Origin: Scheffersomyces stipitis CBS 6054
Lineage: Eukaryota; Ascomycota; Pichiomycetes; Serinales; Debaryomycetaceae
DNA: 64,000 nucleotides
NCBI RefSeq assembly: GCF_000209165.1
Contig: NC_009042.1
Location: 434,001 to 498,000, forward strand
Direction of reading: 5' to 3'
Both the position numbers and the translations under genes were made by a program. The stretch's first letter is position 1. Every line of letters begins with the position of its first letter. The notes beneath the pieces are model-generated. The model was not told the origin of the DNA. It worked only from the letters and a program-made list of their open reading frames with translations, and searched no databases. This document shows, in pieces, positions 10,361 through 21,093 of this stretch.

Positions 10361-10392
10361 TCTTTTCCTCAATTGACTCTTTTCCTCAATTG
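10361..10392 (+). repeat. duplicated pyrimidine-rich 15-mer before GPM1
   Basis: TCTTTTCCTCAATTG occurs at 10361-10375 and again at 10378-10392, a 17-bp period, ending 29 bp before the ATG. C/T blocks of this kind mark transcription start regions of strongly expressed yeast genes; here the block has been duplicated. Confidence 0.6.
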
Positions 10393-10421
10393 TTAGCCAA
10401 TTACAACCTACATTTACTACA

Positions 10422-11168
10422 ATGCCAAAGTTAGTTTTAGTCAGACACGGTCAATCCGAATGGAACGAAAAGAACTTGTTCACAGGTTGGGTGGATGTTC
10501 GTTTATCTGAGACTGGTGAAAAGGAAGCCAAGAGAGCCGGTGAATTGTTGAAGGAAGCTGGTATTGTTGCTGACATCTTGTACACCTCCAAGTTGTCCAG
10601 AGCCATCCAGACTGCCAACATTGCTCTTGAGTCTGCTGACCAATTGTACATTCCTGTCAAGAGATCGTGGAGATTGAACGAAAGACACTACGGTGCCTTG
10701 CAAGGAAAGGACAAGGCCCAGACCTTGGAAACCTACGGTAAAGAACAATTCCAGACCTGGAGAAGATCTTTCGATGTTCCACCTCCACCAATTGAAGACG
10801 ATTCTGAATTCTCGCAATTTGGTGATGTCAGATACAAGGAAATCGACCCAGCTGTCTTGCCAAAGACCGAATCCTTGGCTTTGGTCATTGACAGATTGTT
10901 GCCATACTGGCAAGACGAAATTGCCGGTGACTTGTTGGATGGCAAGACCGTCTTGATTGCTGCCCACGGTAACTCCTTGAGAGCCTTGGTCAAGCACTTG
11001 GACAAGATCTCCGACGAAGAGATTGCTGGCTTGAACATTCCAACCGGTATCCCATTGGTTTACGAATTGGACGAAAAGTTGCAACCAACCAAGCCAGCTT
11101 ACTACTTGGACCCAGAAGCTGCTGCTGCCGGTGCTGCTGCCGTTGCTGCCCAAGGTACCAAGAAGTAA
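10422..11168 (+). CDS. GPM1: phosphoglycerate mutase, glycolytic
   Basis: A 248-residue cofactor-dependent phosphoglycerate mutase, converting 3-phosphoglycerate to 2-phosphoglycerate in the cytosol. Seen: the phospho-histidine motif [10 protein letters not shown] with H9 as the residue that carries the phosphate, [10 protein letters not shown], the Glu of LNERHYG, and the second His (H182) in [10 protein letters not shown]. Length and sequence match the tetrameric fungal enzyme. Codon use is strongly biased (TTG for Leu, AAG for Lys, GGT for Gly, AGA for Arg) with no in-frame CTG seen, as expected for a highly expressed gene in a CTG-clade yeast. The C-terminus ends in an Ala-rich run (about 185 bases are all GCT/GCC-type codons around 11120-11150), slightly unusual but in frame. 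Confidence 0.98.
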   Translation: MPKLVLVRHGQSEWNEKNLFTGWVDVRLSETGEKEAKRAGELLKEAGIVADILYTSKLSRAIQTANIALESADQLYIPVKRSWRLNERHYGALQGKDKAQTLETYGKEQFQTWRRSFDVPPPPIEDDSEFSQFGDVRYKEIDPAVLPKTESLALVIDRLLPYWQDEIAGDLLDGKTVLIAAHGNSLRALVKHLDKISDEEIAGLNIPTGIPLVYELDEKLQPTKPAYYLDPEAAAAGAAAVAAQGTKK

Positions 11169-11980
11169 CCTGACAAATTAGTAGAGAGTTGAATGTAGAC
11201 CTATAATTGATTTGTAGACAAATATATGAGGTTACTACTGAAATTTCCTTTATCATCTCCAGCGAAAAACATTGAAGACTGCCAATTGAAGTTCTTTTCG
11301 ACGCTGAATAGAATCACTCTAAGTAAATGTTGCGAAGGGATTGTGAATCAGAATACTGTATTCGTATTTATTCGCATCGATTTGCGTAGCTAAGAAAGCC
11401 ACATTCAGCATACAAAATTCATAAGTAGCAGTTCTTCAGTAATAATGAACTGATTAAATACTTCAATCCTAGATATTTTATATCAATATGTACCTTTGCA
11501 ATTTGTGTATTATCGCTCTATTATAATTTCTCTCCATTTTCATCCTTCCATAGTTAAGCTTTCAGGCTGGCATCTTAGCTGTACTGTCGCAACCGAAAAA
11601 AGTACCAACAAGTGCATCAGAAAATGAAAATAAATCAGCATCTTCATCTTTGATTCAACCAAACACATTAAAAGAACAGCAACCTATTGTATTGCAGCCT
11701 TTGTCTGTCACACATACAAAGCACAGTTAGTGGTAGATCGAAGAAAACCTACTGATTCTAACGATAGTTCCTATACTTTGATTCAAAAGTAGTTCACTAG
11801 AAATCTTACATAGTATAAGAATCTGTTCAACAAGCACAATTACATTTCAATCGCTTGATCGTTTTCTTCATCAATTCATTGAAGAACATCTATTATCATT
11901 TACGGTTGTAGCGGATTGCCAAAAAAAAATATAATTTAGTTATTCATTATTCATTGAATTCACATTTATACTCCTAAGAT
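11169..11980. other. intergenic region between GPM1 and NSP1
   Basis: An 812-bp tandem spacer with A/T-rich GPM1 3' sequence (TATAATTGATTTGTAGACAAATATATG near 11200) and the NSP1 promoter. A-rich tracts precede the NSP1 start (AAAAAAAAATATAATTT near 11925). No coding frame supported and no RNA gene seen. Confidence 0.5.
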
Positions 11981-14257
11981 ATGTTTGGTTCCAATAACGA
12001 CCCACAAAAACCACCTGCTTTCAGTTTCGGAAACCCATCCACTTCCAACACCTCTGGTGAAGCCCTGAAACCACCTGCCTTCAGTTTTGGAGCTCCTTCC
12101 ACGTCTAATACTTCTGGTGATGCTTCCAAACCTCCAGCCTTTAGTTTTGGCTCAGGTGCCTCCAAGCCTCTGGGATTTGGTTCCCTTAACAGTAGCGGCA
12201 CTTCTACACCCGCATTTGGAACATCAGGTCCCTCTTTTGGAACTTCTGGCTCTGGTTCTACTAGTGCTTTTGGAGCTTCTGCTAAGGACAACACTGCTGC
12301 TCCTTCTGGTGGCTTGTTTGGATCTTCTAACGCAGGCACTTCCACCCCTTTTGGACAAGCTTCAAACGCTCCTCCAGCTAGTGGAAGTCTCTTTGGAACT
12401 AGCAACAGTAATACGTCTACAACTCTAGCACCTTCGGGAGGTTTGTTTGGTAAAAAAGACGACAAACCTGCGACACCTGCTGCTGATTCTGGCGCTTTGT
12501 TCAGTTCGGCATCGACAACTACAGGAAATACTGGTTTTAGTTTTGGGCAGAAACCAGAAGAAAAGAAGACCACGGGCTCTGTAACTCCGTTCTCCACTTC
12601 TTCTACACCTCAATTGGGTGATGGATCCTCTACTTTTGGTGCCAGTTCCAAACCTGCTGAAGGAGGCGAGAAGCCAGCATTCAGCTTTGGTGCACCTAAG
12701 ACGGCTGCTTCAGACAAACCAGCAGTGTCGTTTAGTACAACCTTAAACAGCAGCGACTCTAATATTCCTAAACTTGCTTTAGGAACGTCAACTATAGATG
12801 AGACTAAAAAAGATTCGGAAGCTTCGAAGCCTGCCTTTTCTTTTGGTGGTGCAGCCAAATCTACGACAGCTCCTGGTGGTTTATTCGGTGGAAGTGCTCC
12901 TTCTTCATCTTCTTCCGGTGGGGGATTTTCATTTGGTGGTAATAAGGACGAAGAGAAGAAAGACGACAAGCCTGCCTCTGGTGGATTATTTGCTAGTAGT
13001 ACGTCTTCTGCAGCTCCCGCTGCCGCAGGTGGTTTTTCTTTTGGAACCAAATCTGAAGAAAAGAAAGATGATAAACCAGCTGCTGGTGGATTGTTTGGGG
13101 GAAGTAGTTCTACACAAGGCGGGTTTTCATTTGGCGCCAAGAAGGATGAAACCAAAAAAGATGACAAACCAGCCACTCTGGGATTTTCGTTTGGAGCAAA
13201 GGATAATGAAGGAAAGAGTGATAAGGCTACCTCTTCAGGATTCTCTTTTGGCAAGCAGAAGGACGACAACAAAACCAGTGAAAAATCAACAACTGGAGGT
13301 TTCTCTTTTGGAACTAAGAAAGATGAAGAAAAGAAGGATTCCGCTCCTGCTGGACCTTCTGGAGGATTCAGTCTTGGTGCCAAAAAGTCAGATGAAACTA
13401 CTGATGCTAAAAAGACTGAAGTTACAGGTAGCACCGCTACTTCTACCACAGCCACCACTACAATTGATCCAAGTCTAAAGCCCACCAAAATCCAGCCTAT
13501 AGAAGTGTCGATTGACAACAAGACTCTTGACGAGCTTATCATAAAATGGTCTAAACAGTTAGCTGGAACGTCCAAGATTTTTAACACATACACCGACAAG
13601 GTGAGAGAATGGGACCAACAATTAGTTGTGAGTGGAGATGAGATCTTGAGATTGAACCAGGATTCGATTGAAGCTGAAGCATTGCAGAGTAAGATCGATC
13701 AACACTTGTTGTTTGTAGAAAGCCAGCAGAATGAGTTGGAAAAGGTGTTAGATAACTATGAACAACAAGCCGATATCTTGTTGAACAACATAGAATTAAA
13801 TTCCAGCAGCAATAGTATCACCAATCACTCTGCCGATGCTGGTGGATCTGGATCTGGTGCTGATGATGGTGGCTCTTCAGCTGGCAACAATGGGGACAGT
13901 AGCACGCTAAGTGTCACTGATAAGTTAAGAGAGAAGGCATACCATTCTGCTGAATTGTTGGACGAGAGACTCGACAACTTGGGCGACAACTTATCGACAT
14001 TGATCAGCGAGATCAATGCTGTCAGTGAAGTTTTTACCAAGAACTCCATCAACGAGTTTGCTCTTCCAGCACCTGCAAATGGTTCTCAAAATGGAAGCGC
14101 CTCTGAGAGCAAGTCCGGTAACGGCGATGAAAATCCTATCGAAGAGATAGTCAAGTTGTTGAACTTGCATTTGGACAACTTGAAGTACATCGAAGACACC
14201 GAAGAGAAGTTGAAGACCAAGATCAACAAGATCAATAATATTAAGAAGACACATTAG
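11981..14257 (+). CDS. NSP1: nucleoporin Nsp1
   Basis: A 758-residue FG nucleoporin. Residues 1 to about 180 are Asn/Ser/Thr-rich with FSFG, GLFG and AFG repeats. Residues about 210-470 hold the classic FSFG repeats separated by charged KKDExKKDDKPA spacers. From about 500 to 758 lies the heptad-like Nsp1 C-terminal domain (LIIKWSKQLAGTSKIFNTYTDKVREWD), interrupted by a Gly/Ser/Asp insert near 605-630. Known: Nsp1 lines the central channel with Nup49 and Nup57 and is also in the Nup82 complex; the FG part binds importins. The first two units are near-identical 20-residue repeats, EA-CTG-KPPAFSFG against DA-TCC-KPPAFSFG, good evidence that CTG is Ser here. Shorter than the 823-residue Saccharomyces protein, as expected for a variable repeat number. 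Confidence 0.97.
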   Translation: MFGSNNDPQKPPAFSFGNPSTSNTSGEALKPPAFSFGAPSTSNTSGDASKPPAFSFGSGASKPLGFGSLNSSGTSTPAFGTSGPSFGTSGSGSTSAFGASAKDNTAAPSGGLFGSSNAGTSTPFGQASNAPPASGSLFGTSNSNTSTTLAPSGGLFGKKDDKPATPAADSGALFSSASTTTGNTGFSFGQKPEEKKTTGSVTPFSTSSTPQLGDGSSTFGASSKPAEGGEKPAFSFGAPKTAASDKPAVSFSTTLNSSDSNIPKLALGTSTIDETKKDSEASKPAFSFGGAAKSTTAPGGLFGGSAPSSSSSGGGFSFGGNKDEEKKDDKPASGGLFASSTSSAAPAAAGGFSFGTKSEEKKDDKPAAGGLFGGSSSTQGGFSFGAKKDETKKDDKPATLGFSFGAKDNEGKSDKATSSGFSFGKQKDDNKTSEKSTTGGFSFGTKKDEEKKDSAPAGPSGGFSLGAKKSDETTDAKKTEVTGSTATSTTATTTIDPSLKPTKIQPIEVSIDNKTLDELIIKWSKQLAGTSKIFNTYTDKVREWDQQLVVSGDEILRLNQDSIEAEALQSKIDQHLLFVESQQNELEKVLDNYEQQADILLNNIELNSSSNSITNHSADAGGSGSGADDGGSSAGNNGDSSTLSVTDKLREKAYHSAELLDERLDNLGDNLSTLISEINAVSEVFTKNSINEFALPAPANGSQNGSASESKSGNGDENPIEEIVKLLNLHLDNLKYIEDTEEKLKTKINKINNIKKTH

Positions 14258-15081
14258 GAGAGAATATGCAATAGCATAGTAGATACATAGTGTAATGTAG
14301 GTATATTATATTAGTAGATATATACATAGAAGAAGAATGTTCTCAAGTAAATGGGGGAAGAGTAATATACTGGCTACTTTGCAAAATTTAGTGCTAGATA
14401 CAGTGGAGATGGCACGCAAATTGTAGGTAGTCCTATACAATCTAAAATAGCTCATTCACTTTCCAGCCAGGTACTTAAGAGATTGGTATTTGGCTGTTCT
14501 ATGGAAACGTATTTTAAGTAGAATTCACGAACTTGCAGATAGAAAATATTGTACAGTAAAAAATAGAAGAAAATAGTAGAAAGTTACATGATAGATAACC
14601 GAGAAGATAACTGAGAAGAGAGCACGGCAGAGCATAGACAATAAGAACAGTACACCAGAAGAGATCATATGGACCCACAGTGGATTATAGAAGCCCCCAA
14701 AGTCATTGGACCATGGCTCTTCAATTGCCCCACATAATGCATTTCCTAATACAGGTATAATATGTCAAAAGTTGGGGTTCGCGACTTTTGACCAAGGGAC
14801 TTTTGCAAAATTAAAAGTGCATATGTTTTTTTTTGAGAGTCGCAGTACTGAAAAATGAATTTTGATTGTGAGCTGACTCCACTTCTTCTAGTGTGATTTA
14901 ACACATTGCAACAACTGCTTTGGCCGAGGAAACTTTATAAGTACCTTGGCGTATCGAGAGATAACAAGAATTACTTAAAGTTCGACTCTAACTACTCATT
15001 TTCCTCACCCTGGTGCTTCTATAGTGTGTCCAGAGTGAATCTCTAGCGCACCTACCTAGTATCTACAGTAATAATACCAAA
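14258..15081. other. intergenic region between NSP1 and the MPDU1-like gene
   Basis: An 824-bp spacer. The first part is A/T-rich 3' sequence. At 14764-14792 there is a perfect 9-bp inverted repeat, GTCAAAAGT then 11 bases then ACTTTTGAC, followed by another ACTTTTG at 14799-14805. A TTTATAAGTA TATA-like element lies near 14935, about 145 bp before the next ATG. Confidence 0.55.
14764..14805. promoter_or_regulatory. inverted repeat GTCAAAAGT/ACTTTTGAC
   Basis: Arms at 14764-14772 and 14784-14792 match perfectly across an 11-base spacer, and a third half-site ACTTTTG follows at 14799. It lies about 290 bp before the MPDU1-like ATG, fitting a site for a dimeric factor. The factor is not recognised. 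Confidence 0.35.
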
Positions 15082-15945
15082 ATGGCTCCTCAAGTATTCA
15101 TGCTAATCAAGTTGTTGTTCAACCCAGATGTATCGAAAAAGCTCATCTTGCAAATGGCTCTCAAGCAGATGAGTGCCATTGGCTATGCCAAGGTCGCTGC
15201 CTTGCTCTTGTCGTTGTTGACCGTGGGAGTGTCTTCTGTTATTAGGATTCCCCAGATCAGAAAGATCCTCAACCCAAAGTTGTTGGAAAACAAGATCAAG
15301 GTCGTCAACGGCTTGTCATTGGAGACATACTCTATCGAGTCGTTCAACTACTTGGTCCACGTCGTGTTCAACTCTCAGAACAACAACCTGTTTTTGAATT
15401 ACGGTGAAAGCTTGTTACTCGGTTTACAGAATGTGATCATTATCTTATTGATTAAGTATTACCGTGCTATAGGCTCTGGTTCTATTCCAGACTTACAGGA
15501 CAAGACCTGGAAGGAATCGGCTGAAATTGTCGGCAGAGAATTGGCAGAGCCTGTCGGCTGGATTTTGGGAACTCTGCTTTTCTTGACGAAGTTGGCACCA
15601 ACCAGCTTGATCACTTTATTGCAGATCTTGAACATTCCCATTTCCATCATTTCCAAGTTGCCGCAAATCAGACAGAACAGCATCTTGAAGACGACAACAC
15701 ACTTGTCCAGTATCACTCTCCACGCCAATGTAGCCGGTTCGTTGATTAGAGTCTACACCACCATCCAGGACTTGAGTGCCAAGTCTAAGAGAAGCAAGGT
15801 AACTTCTGGCGACTGGGTGTTGTTGGGAGGCTACTTGACCTCGCTTACTTTGAACTCGGTTTTGGTTGGCCAGCAGTATTTCTACGATGGCAACCAGCTC
15901 AACAAGAAGGAAGAAGAAGAAGAAGAGCCTAAGAAACTGGTCTGA
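15082..15945 (+). CDS. MPDU1-like PQ-loop membrane protein
   Basis: A 287-residue membrane protein with two PQ-loop motifs: VIRIPQIRKIL (about residues 54-64) and ISKLPQIRQNS (about 192-202), each at the end of a hydrophobic helix, in the seven-helix MtN3/PQ-loop arrangement. The phrase KVVNGLSLETYSIESFNYLVH after the first motif matches the mannose-P-dolichol utilisation defect 1 (MPDU1) branch. The C-terminus is a charged KKEEEEEEPKKLV tail that could act as ER retention, since Lys residues lie near the end. Known: MPDU1 is needed for use of dolichol-linked mannose and glucose at the ER in animals. The role in yeast is inferred from family only. Confidence 0.85.
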   Translation: MAPQVFMLIKLLFNPDVSKKLILQMALKQMSAIGYAKVAALLLSLLTVGVSSVIRIPQIRKILNPKLLENKIKVVNGLSLETYSIESFNYLVHVVFNSQNNNLFLNYGESLLLGLQNVIIILLIKYYRAIGSGSIPDLQDKTWKESAEIVGRELAEPVGWILGTLLFLTKLAPTSLITLLQILNIPISIISKLPQIRQNSILKTTTHLSSITLHANVAGSLIRVYTTIQDLSAKSKRSKVTSGDWVLLGGYLTSLTLNSVLVGQQYFYDGNQLNKKEEEEEEPKKLV

Positions 15946-17348
<1,403 letters not shown>

Positions 17349-17649
17349 TTAACAAAGTCCGAATCTTTTGGGATCTCAGCGATCCAGACATTAATCTATG
17401 ACTTTATTAAATTTGAAAATTGACAATCTAATTTCAACTGTTCTTAGTTAGTTTGGTTCAGTTTTCGTTCACAATGATAACTTTATCAGTGTTAGAGAAT
17501 GATGCATTTGTATATAGTATATATTCTATTAGGATGTCCCATGATGTATGAGGAATGATTGTAGAAATTAAATATTATCAGTAGAAGTGTCTACTTCGTT
17601 GCAACTCTAGGCCGTGCAACTCCTTCTAGCTTCAATCGTATTAAAGAAT
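17349..17649. other. convergent intergenic region between HEM2 and VPS20
   Basis: A 301-bp span with the 3' ends of both genes. It is A/T-rich with TATATAGTATATATTC near 17512-17527, which could serve as a polyadenylation efficiency element for both strands. No gene seen. Confidence 0.5.
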
Positions 17650-18294
17650 TTAGCTTGCTATTGGTTCGTTGGCTAGCACTCTGCTAGGCTGTTGCTCAAC
17701 AATCTCAGATTTGGGAACTTCTGGTAAGACGTCCACTTTAGGAACTTCAGGAAGTTCAGGAACTTGTTGGGTGTCATTCTTCTGTTCTACAATGTTGAGT
17801 TCCTGCTCAAGTTTTTCAAATTCTTCGTCAACTTCAAATTCTTCCAGCTTACTTAAACCACTGCCCATCCCCAAGGCATCAGATACCTCGTCCACCTTGA
17901 TTCGTTCTTCTTCCAAATCGTCCAAGATCTTGTCGATTTTGTCGATTTTCATCTCGTTGTTAAGTTTCTTCAACACCAGGTTACCCTGCTCCAAGCCATA
18001 TATGACATCTTTCTCAATCAACTTGAACTCTATGGTGCCGATTAATCCTTCTAGATTGTCTAGTTGTTCGCATGTCTTCACAATAGTGGTCTCCTGCTGT
18101 TTCTTCAGTCTCAAGTAGAACTTGGCTTTGTCGTTCTGGCCGTTTTTGACAGCCTCACGTGCTAGATTGGTCTGTTTCTCAATCACAAATGTCAATCTCT
18201 TCTGGTAGTCTTTGAGTTTGTCTCTTTGCTGTTTGAGCTGGAAAATGGCCCGGTCCTGAGCCGTTATCTTAGGTGCCGACGGCGTATTCCCCAT
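17650..18294 (-). CDS. VPS20: ESCRT-III subunit Vps20
   Basis: A 214-residue Snf7-family protein. The N-terminus MGNTPSAP has Gly2 and small residues suited to N-myristoylation, the feature that separates Vps20 (CHMP6) from other ESCRT-III subunits and anchors it to endosomes. A basic helical hairpin follows (DRAIFQLKQQRDKLKDYQKRL, then about residues 50-110), then an acidic C-terminal half (DDLEEERIKVDEVSDALGMG) with the usual autoinhibitory and Vps4-interacting character. Known: Vps20 links ESCRT-II to Snf7 polymerisation in multivesicular body formation. Length is near the 221 residues of Saccharomyces Vps20. The start codon is fixed by the myristoylation motif. Confidence 0.95.
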   Translation of the reverse strand: MGNTPSAPKITAQDRAIFQLKQQRDKLKDYQKRLTFVIEKQTNLAREAVKNGQNDKAKFYLRLKKQQETTIVKTCEQLDNLEGLIGTIEFKLIEKDVIYGLEQGNLVLKKLNNEMKIDKIDKILDDLEEERIKVDEVSDALGMGSGLSKLEEFEVDEEFEKLEQELNIVEQKNDTQQVPELPEVPKVDVLPEVPKSEIVEQQPSRVLANEPIAS

Positions 18295-21093
18295 AGTGCG
18301 TTTACGTGTATAGAGAGAATTTTATCAAGTCTCGGTGAAATCGGATCCAAAACTAATGAGAAAAGCTGGAGTTGATTTCCATTCTTAGCTAGAGCCATAG
18401 TAGATTAAGGAGTGTTATCACAAGAGTCAACGGTGGCTGTCTGCAGGCGATATTGCGAAATCAGATCGGGATTTTGAGCCGCACCGCAGTGGACTCCAGA
18501 GTACAGTTCTAGCGAGAAATGAAGTAGTGAAATTCTGAGGAGCTCAGAGTAGTAAACGCTAGAAGAAGAGCTGGTGAATCCTTTCAAATTGTCATAGTGA
18601 AAAGTGAAAGAGAAAGAGAAGTTCTCTGCTCAATTGCCAACTCAAAAGTCTTCTGGGCGTGTAGGAGAGTCCACTCCCAGTTGTCTGAAGCTGATAACTC
18701 CGTATTACTTCTCTATTGTTCCTTCTCTCCACAATCTAGTATCTCTAAGTTCTTGATAGTGAGAATTCATCCTTAATATAACCCAACCGAGTACTGTCGT
18801 GTGACCTCAAGTGTTCCGCAAGACACACCCAAAATCGTTTCCGACCTCTGGTCACTATAGAGCCTTACGTCAAAAGCCCTCTGCCTATCTGGTCCTAGGA
18901 CAAACCTCCATTTGCTGTTCCAGGTGAAACGGCATCGAAATTCACATTCACGATGCACTCATAATTATGCACAAATGGAATTTTTCATGGTAGCGCACTT
19001 TACTGGGATGTCAAAGTAATAAACCTTGTCTTGTAGTTGTTGGACGATTCAACGAGAAGTAGAGAGAGCAGCTCAGCAGACTGGGGATATACTGGTAGAG
19101 GATATAGTTATTTTCATCTATTTAACGTGCAAGTATGGCACTATTATCGCGATTGGTGTCTAAAGAATTTAGGAATTTGTGAGATTTCCAACGGTCTAAT
19201 CGTGATTAAATGAACTAGACGATTCAAATGCATGTAATAGAAAAAAGCAGGATCTGCTCAAGTAAGACTTAGTATTACAATTGGGCGTCTGCCGAAAATA
19301 GACATAACCAAGAACTGAGAGTGTGGATTCATTTTTGAATCGGTGATCTCGTCGCCGTAGAGACGTTACAGTTGCTCACTAATGAAGTCTAGGCAAATTC
19401 GAAGACTTTTGCTACTGAGGTGGGGGCTTCATTCTTGAGGTCAATTGCAGGCACACACAAAGACTGGGTACCCAGGGCGATTGCACTCCACTGATATACA
19501 TATATATATGCGGTTATAAGCAAGACCATATGCCATATCGTTTCACAAATTCATTAGATTAGAGATCAAGATCAGCCTGACATTCAGTGAGGGGTCCTGT
19601 TGAAATTTGCAAAGCTACTGGCTCGGTAAATACGCCCAAATGCCGTGGCTGCTTGAGAGCCCTGCTCACGACAAGAATAGAATAAGAATAGCACTTGAAT
19701 GAAAAGATTATCAGCTGCTGTAGTCTTGTGGGACCAATGTGTAATTGAGGCTCCCTAAATGTGTCAGTAACACGAAATTCTCTCTGCGCCATTTTGGAGA
19801 AACAGAAACGAGACACAATAGCGAGAAATCCCAGTACTGCGGCAATTGAATTCTCGGTACCAGGTCTCGGTACCAGGTGCCATCGTATACCACGGCTACG
19901 ACTATTGTACCCCAAGTAGCGACCTCATAAGCCAATTTCATGCCACTGTATTGTCCATTGTAACGTAAGCTAAATAAGCAAGGATACACTATTTCAAGCA
20001 TATGCAATTGGGCCCAACAGAGCTAGCAGCTAGAGGTTCCGCCTTAGATCGTCTGCTGGTCCCCGACGCTAGCGTTTTCTCTGTAACATTTCACTGACGC
20101 TAAACCCTGCCTCCATTTTTTTTGTGGTGAGACATAGCCGAATAGTGTGGGAAAGTGGCTCTGGAAGGCTCAGAACCCTCTCTAGAGTGACCTGAGCTTT
20201 GAGCAATCAAACGATCGCTAACTCAATTGGCTAACCCGATTGTGTGAATACGATCAACTACTGTAGATGTATCGTATACTGGAAATATATACGAGATAAT
20301 TACTCTGTTGGCTGTGTACTAAATATAGAGTACGCTGGATACTCTAGACACTCCAATAGCGGGCTTCTTCACAGTTCCCGCTAGCCCTCCCGCACTAATC
20401 TCCCTAATCCTCTTCCCTCGCTCTCTATTCTCCCTAATTATTTGTAGTTGCCCGCCGCTTTAGTGGTAGTCCCAGTCTCACAATTCTCATTCCCACCGCT
20501 CCGAAATTCCCACTCGCCTTTCGCTCCAGAATTAATTTCTCTGACATTTTGTAGTGAATTTGAACTTGAGATTTGAACTAGAATTTGGCCTGGATTTGAT
20601 TTTGAGTTTGAGTTAGTTTCGGTTTCTTCTGAATTTCAATTCGGCGAGCTTCCTTTTCTTCCGCTGTTTGCCGCTTACCAAACTCGTCTTGGATACTGCC
20701 ATTGTCTGATCCAGAGGACCACTGCAACCACCGTGGCCTCCGACAGCCACTTAGCATCCGTTAGACATCGCACGGCAATATTGGATATTTCATACTCAGA
20801 AGTTACTGAAAATTGGACTATCACGATTGGTTTACAACATTAGCATTTCGAAAAGCTATTACTACTGCATTAGCTTTACAGCCACTGCCAATACACCACT
20901 ACAGTACAATCTGTCTACAGCTTCCCTGTTGCTAGTTCTACCACCTTAGGATTGCCCTTCTACCCGCATTCTACTCTTTTTGTTTTTACCACTAATAATA
21001 TTATTATTCCATAAGCTTAGCTAGCTATTTTTGGTATCGTCATTCTTCACATAACCAACTCTCGCTATTGCTTCGTAAATTTCCACCCCTGCC
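18295..21093. other. 2.8-kb divergent intergenic region between VPS20 and ROM2
   Basis: The largest gene-free span in the window. The VPS20 promoter is at the left and a long ROM2 promoter/leader fills the right. From 20380 to 20720 it is C/T-rich with TTCC and CTCCC runs, then a degenerate GAATTTGA-type stretch near 20555-20640. A 13-bp tandem duplication with KpnI-like GGTACC cores lies at 19853-19878. TATA-like ACATATATATATGC occurs near 19498. Minus-strand frames at 19559-19915 and 19711-20007 start at non-ATG codons and show no domain. I see no tRNA-like B box. Confidence 0.5.
19853..19878. repeat. 13-bp perfect tandem duplication
   Basis: CTCGGTACCAGGT is repeated head to tail with no change. 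Each unit holds the palindrome GGTACC. It lies about 1.2 kb upstream of ROM2, in DNA without other structure. Confidence 0.8.

Larger units (their letters stand above)
9269..10421. other. 1.15-kb intergenic region, GPM1 promoter
   Basis: It contains the PITH-gene terminator and the promoter of the highly expressed GPM1. A CACGTG E-box lies at 10216-10221, about 200 bp before the ATG; in Candida the bHLH factor Tye7 acts on glycolytic genes through TCACGTGA-like sites, so this is a good candidate site (inference). The 15-mer TCTTTTCCTCAATTG is duplicated just before the start. No coding frame or RNA gene seen. Confidence 0.6.

Noticed and set aside
10503..11153. 216-codon frame on the strand opposite GPM1
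   Set aside because: A shadow of strong codon bias in GPM1; similar long antisense frames occur opposite NSP1 and RNR1.
12610..13599. 329-codon antisense frame opposite NSP1
   Set aside because: Results from the repetitive FSFG coding sequence; composition is a mirror of the repeats.
19559..20007. Two overlapping minus-strand frames of 118 and 98 codons upstream of ROM2
   Set aside because: The longer starts at TTG, the two use different frames of the same DNA, and neither shows a domain or yeast-like codon bias.
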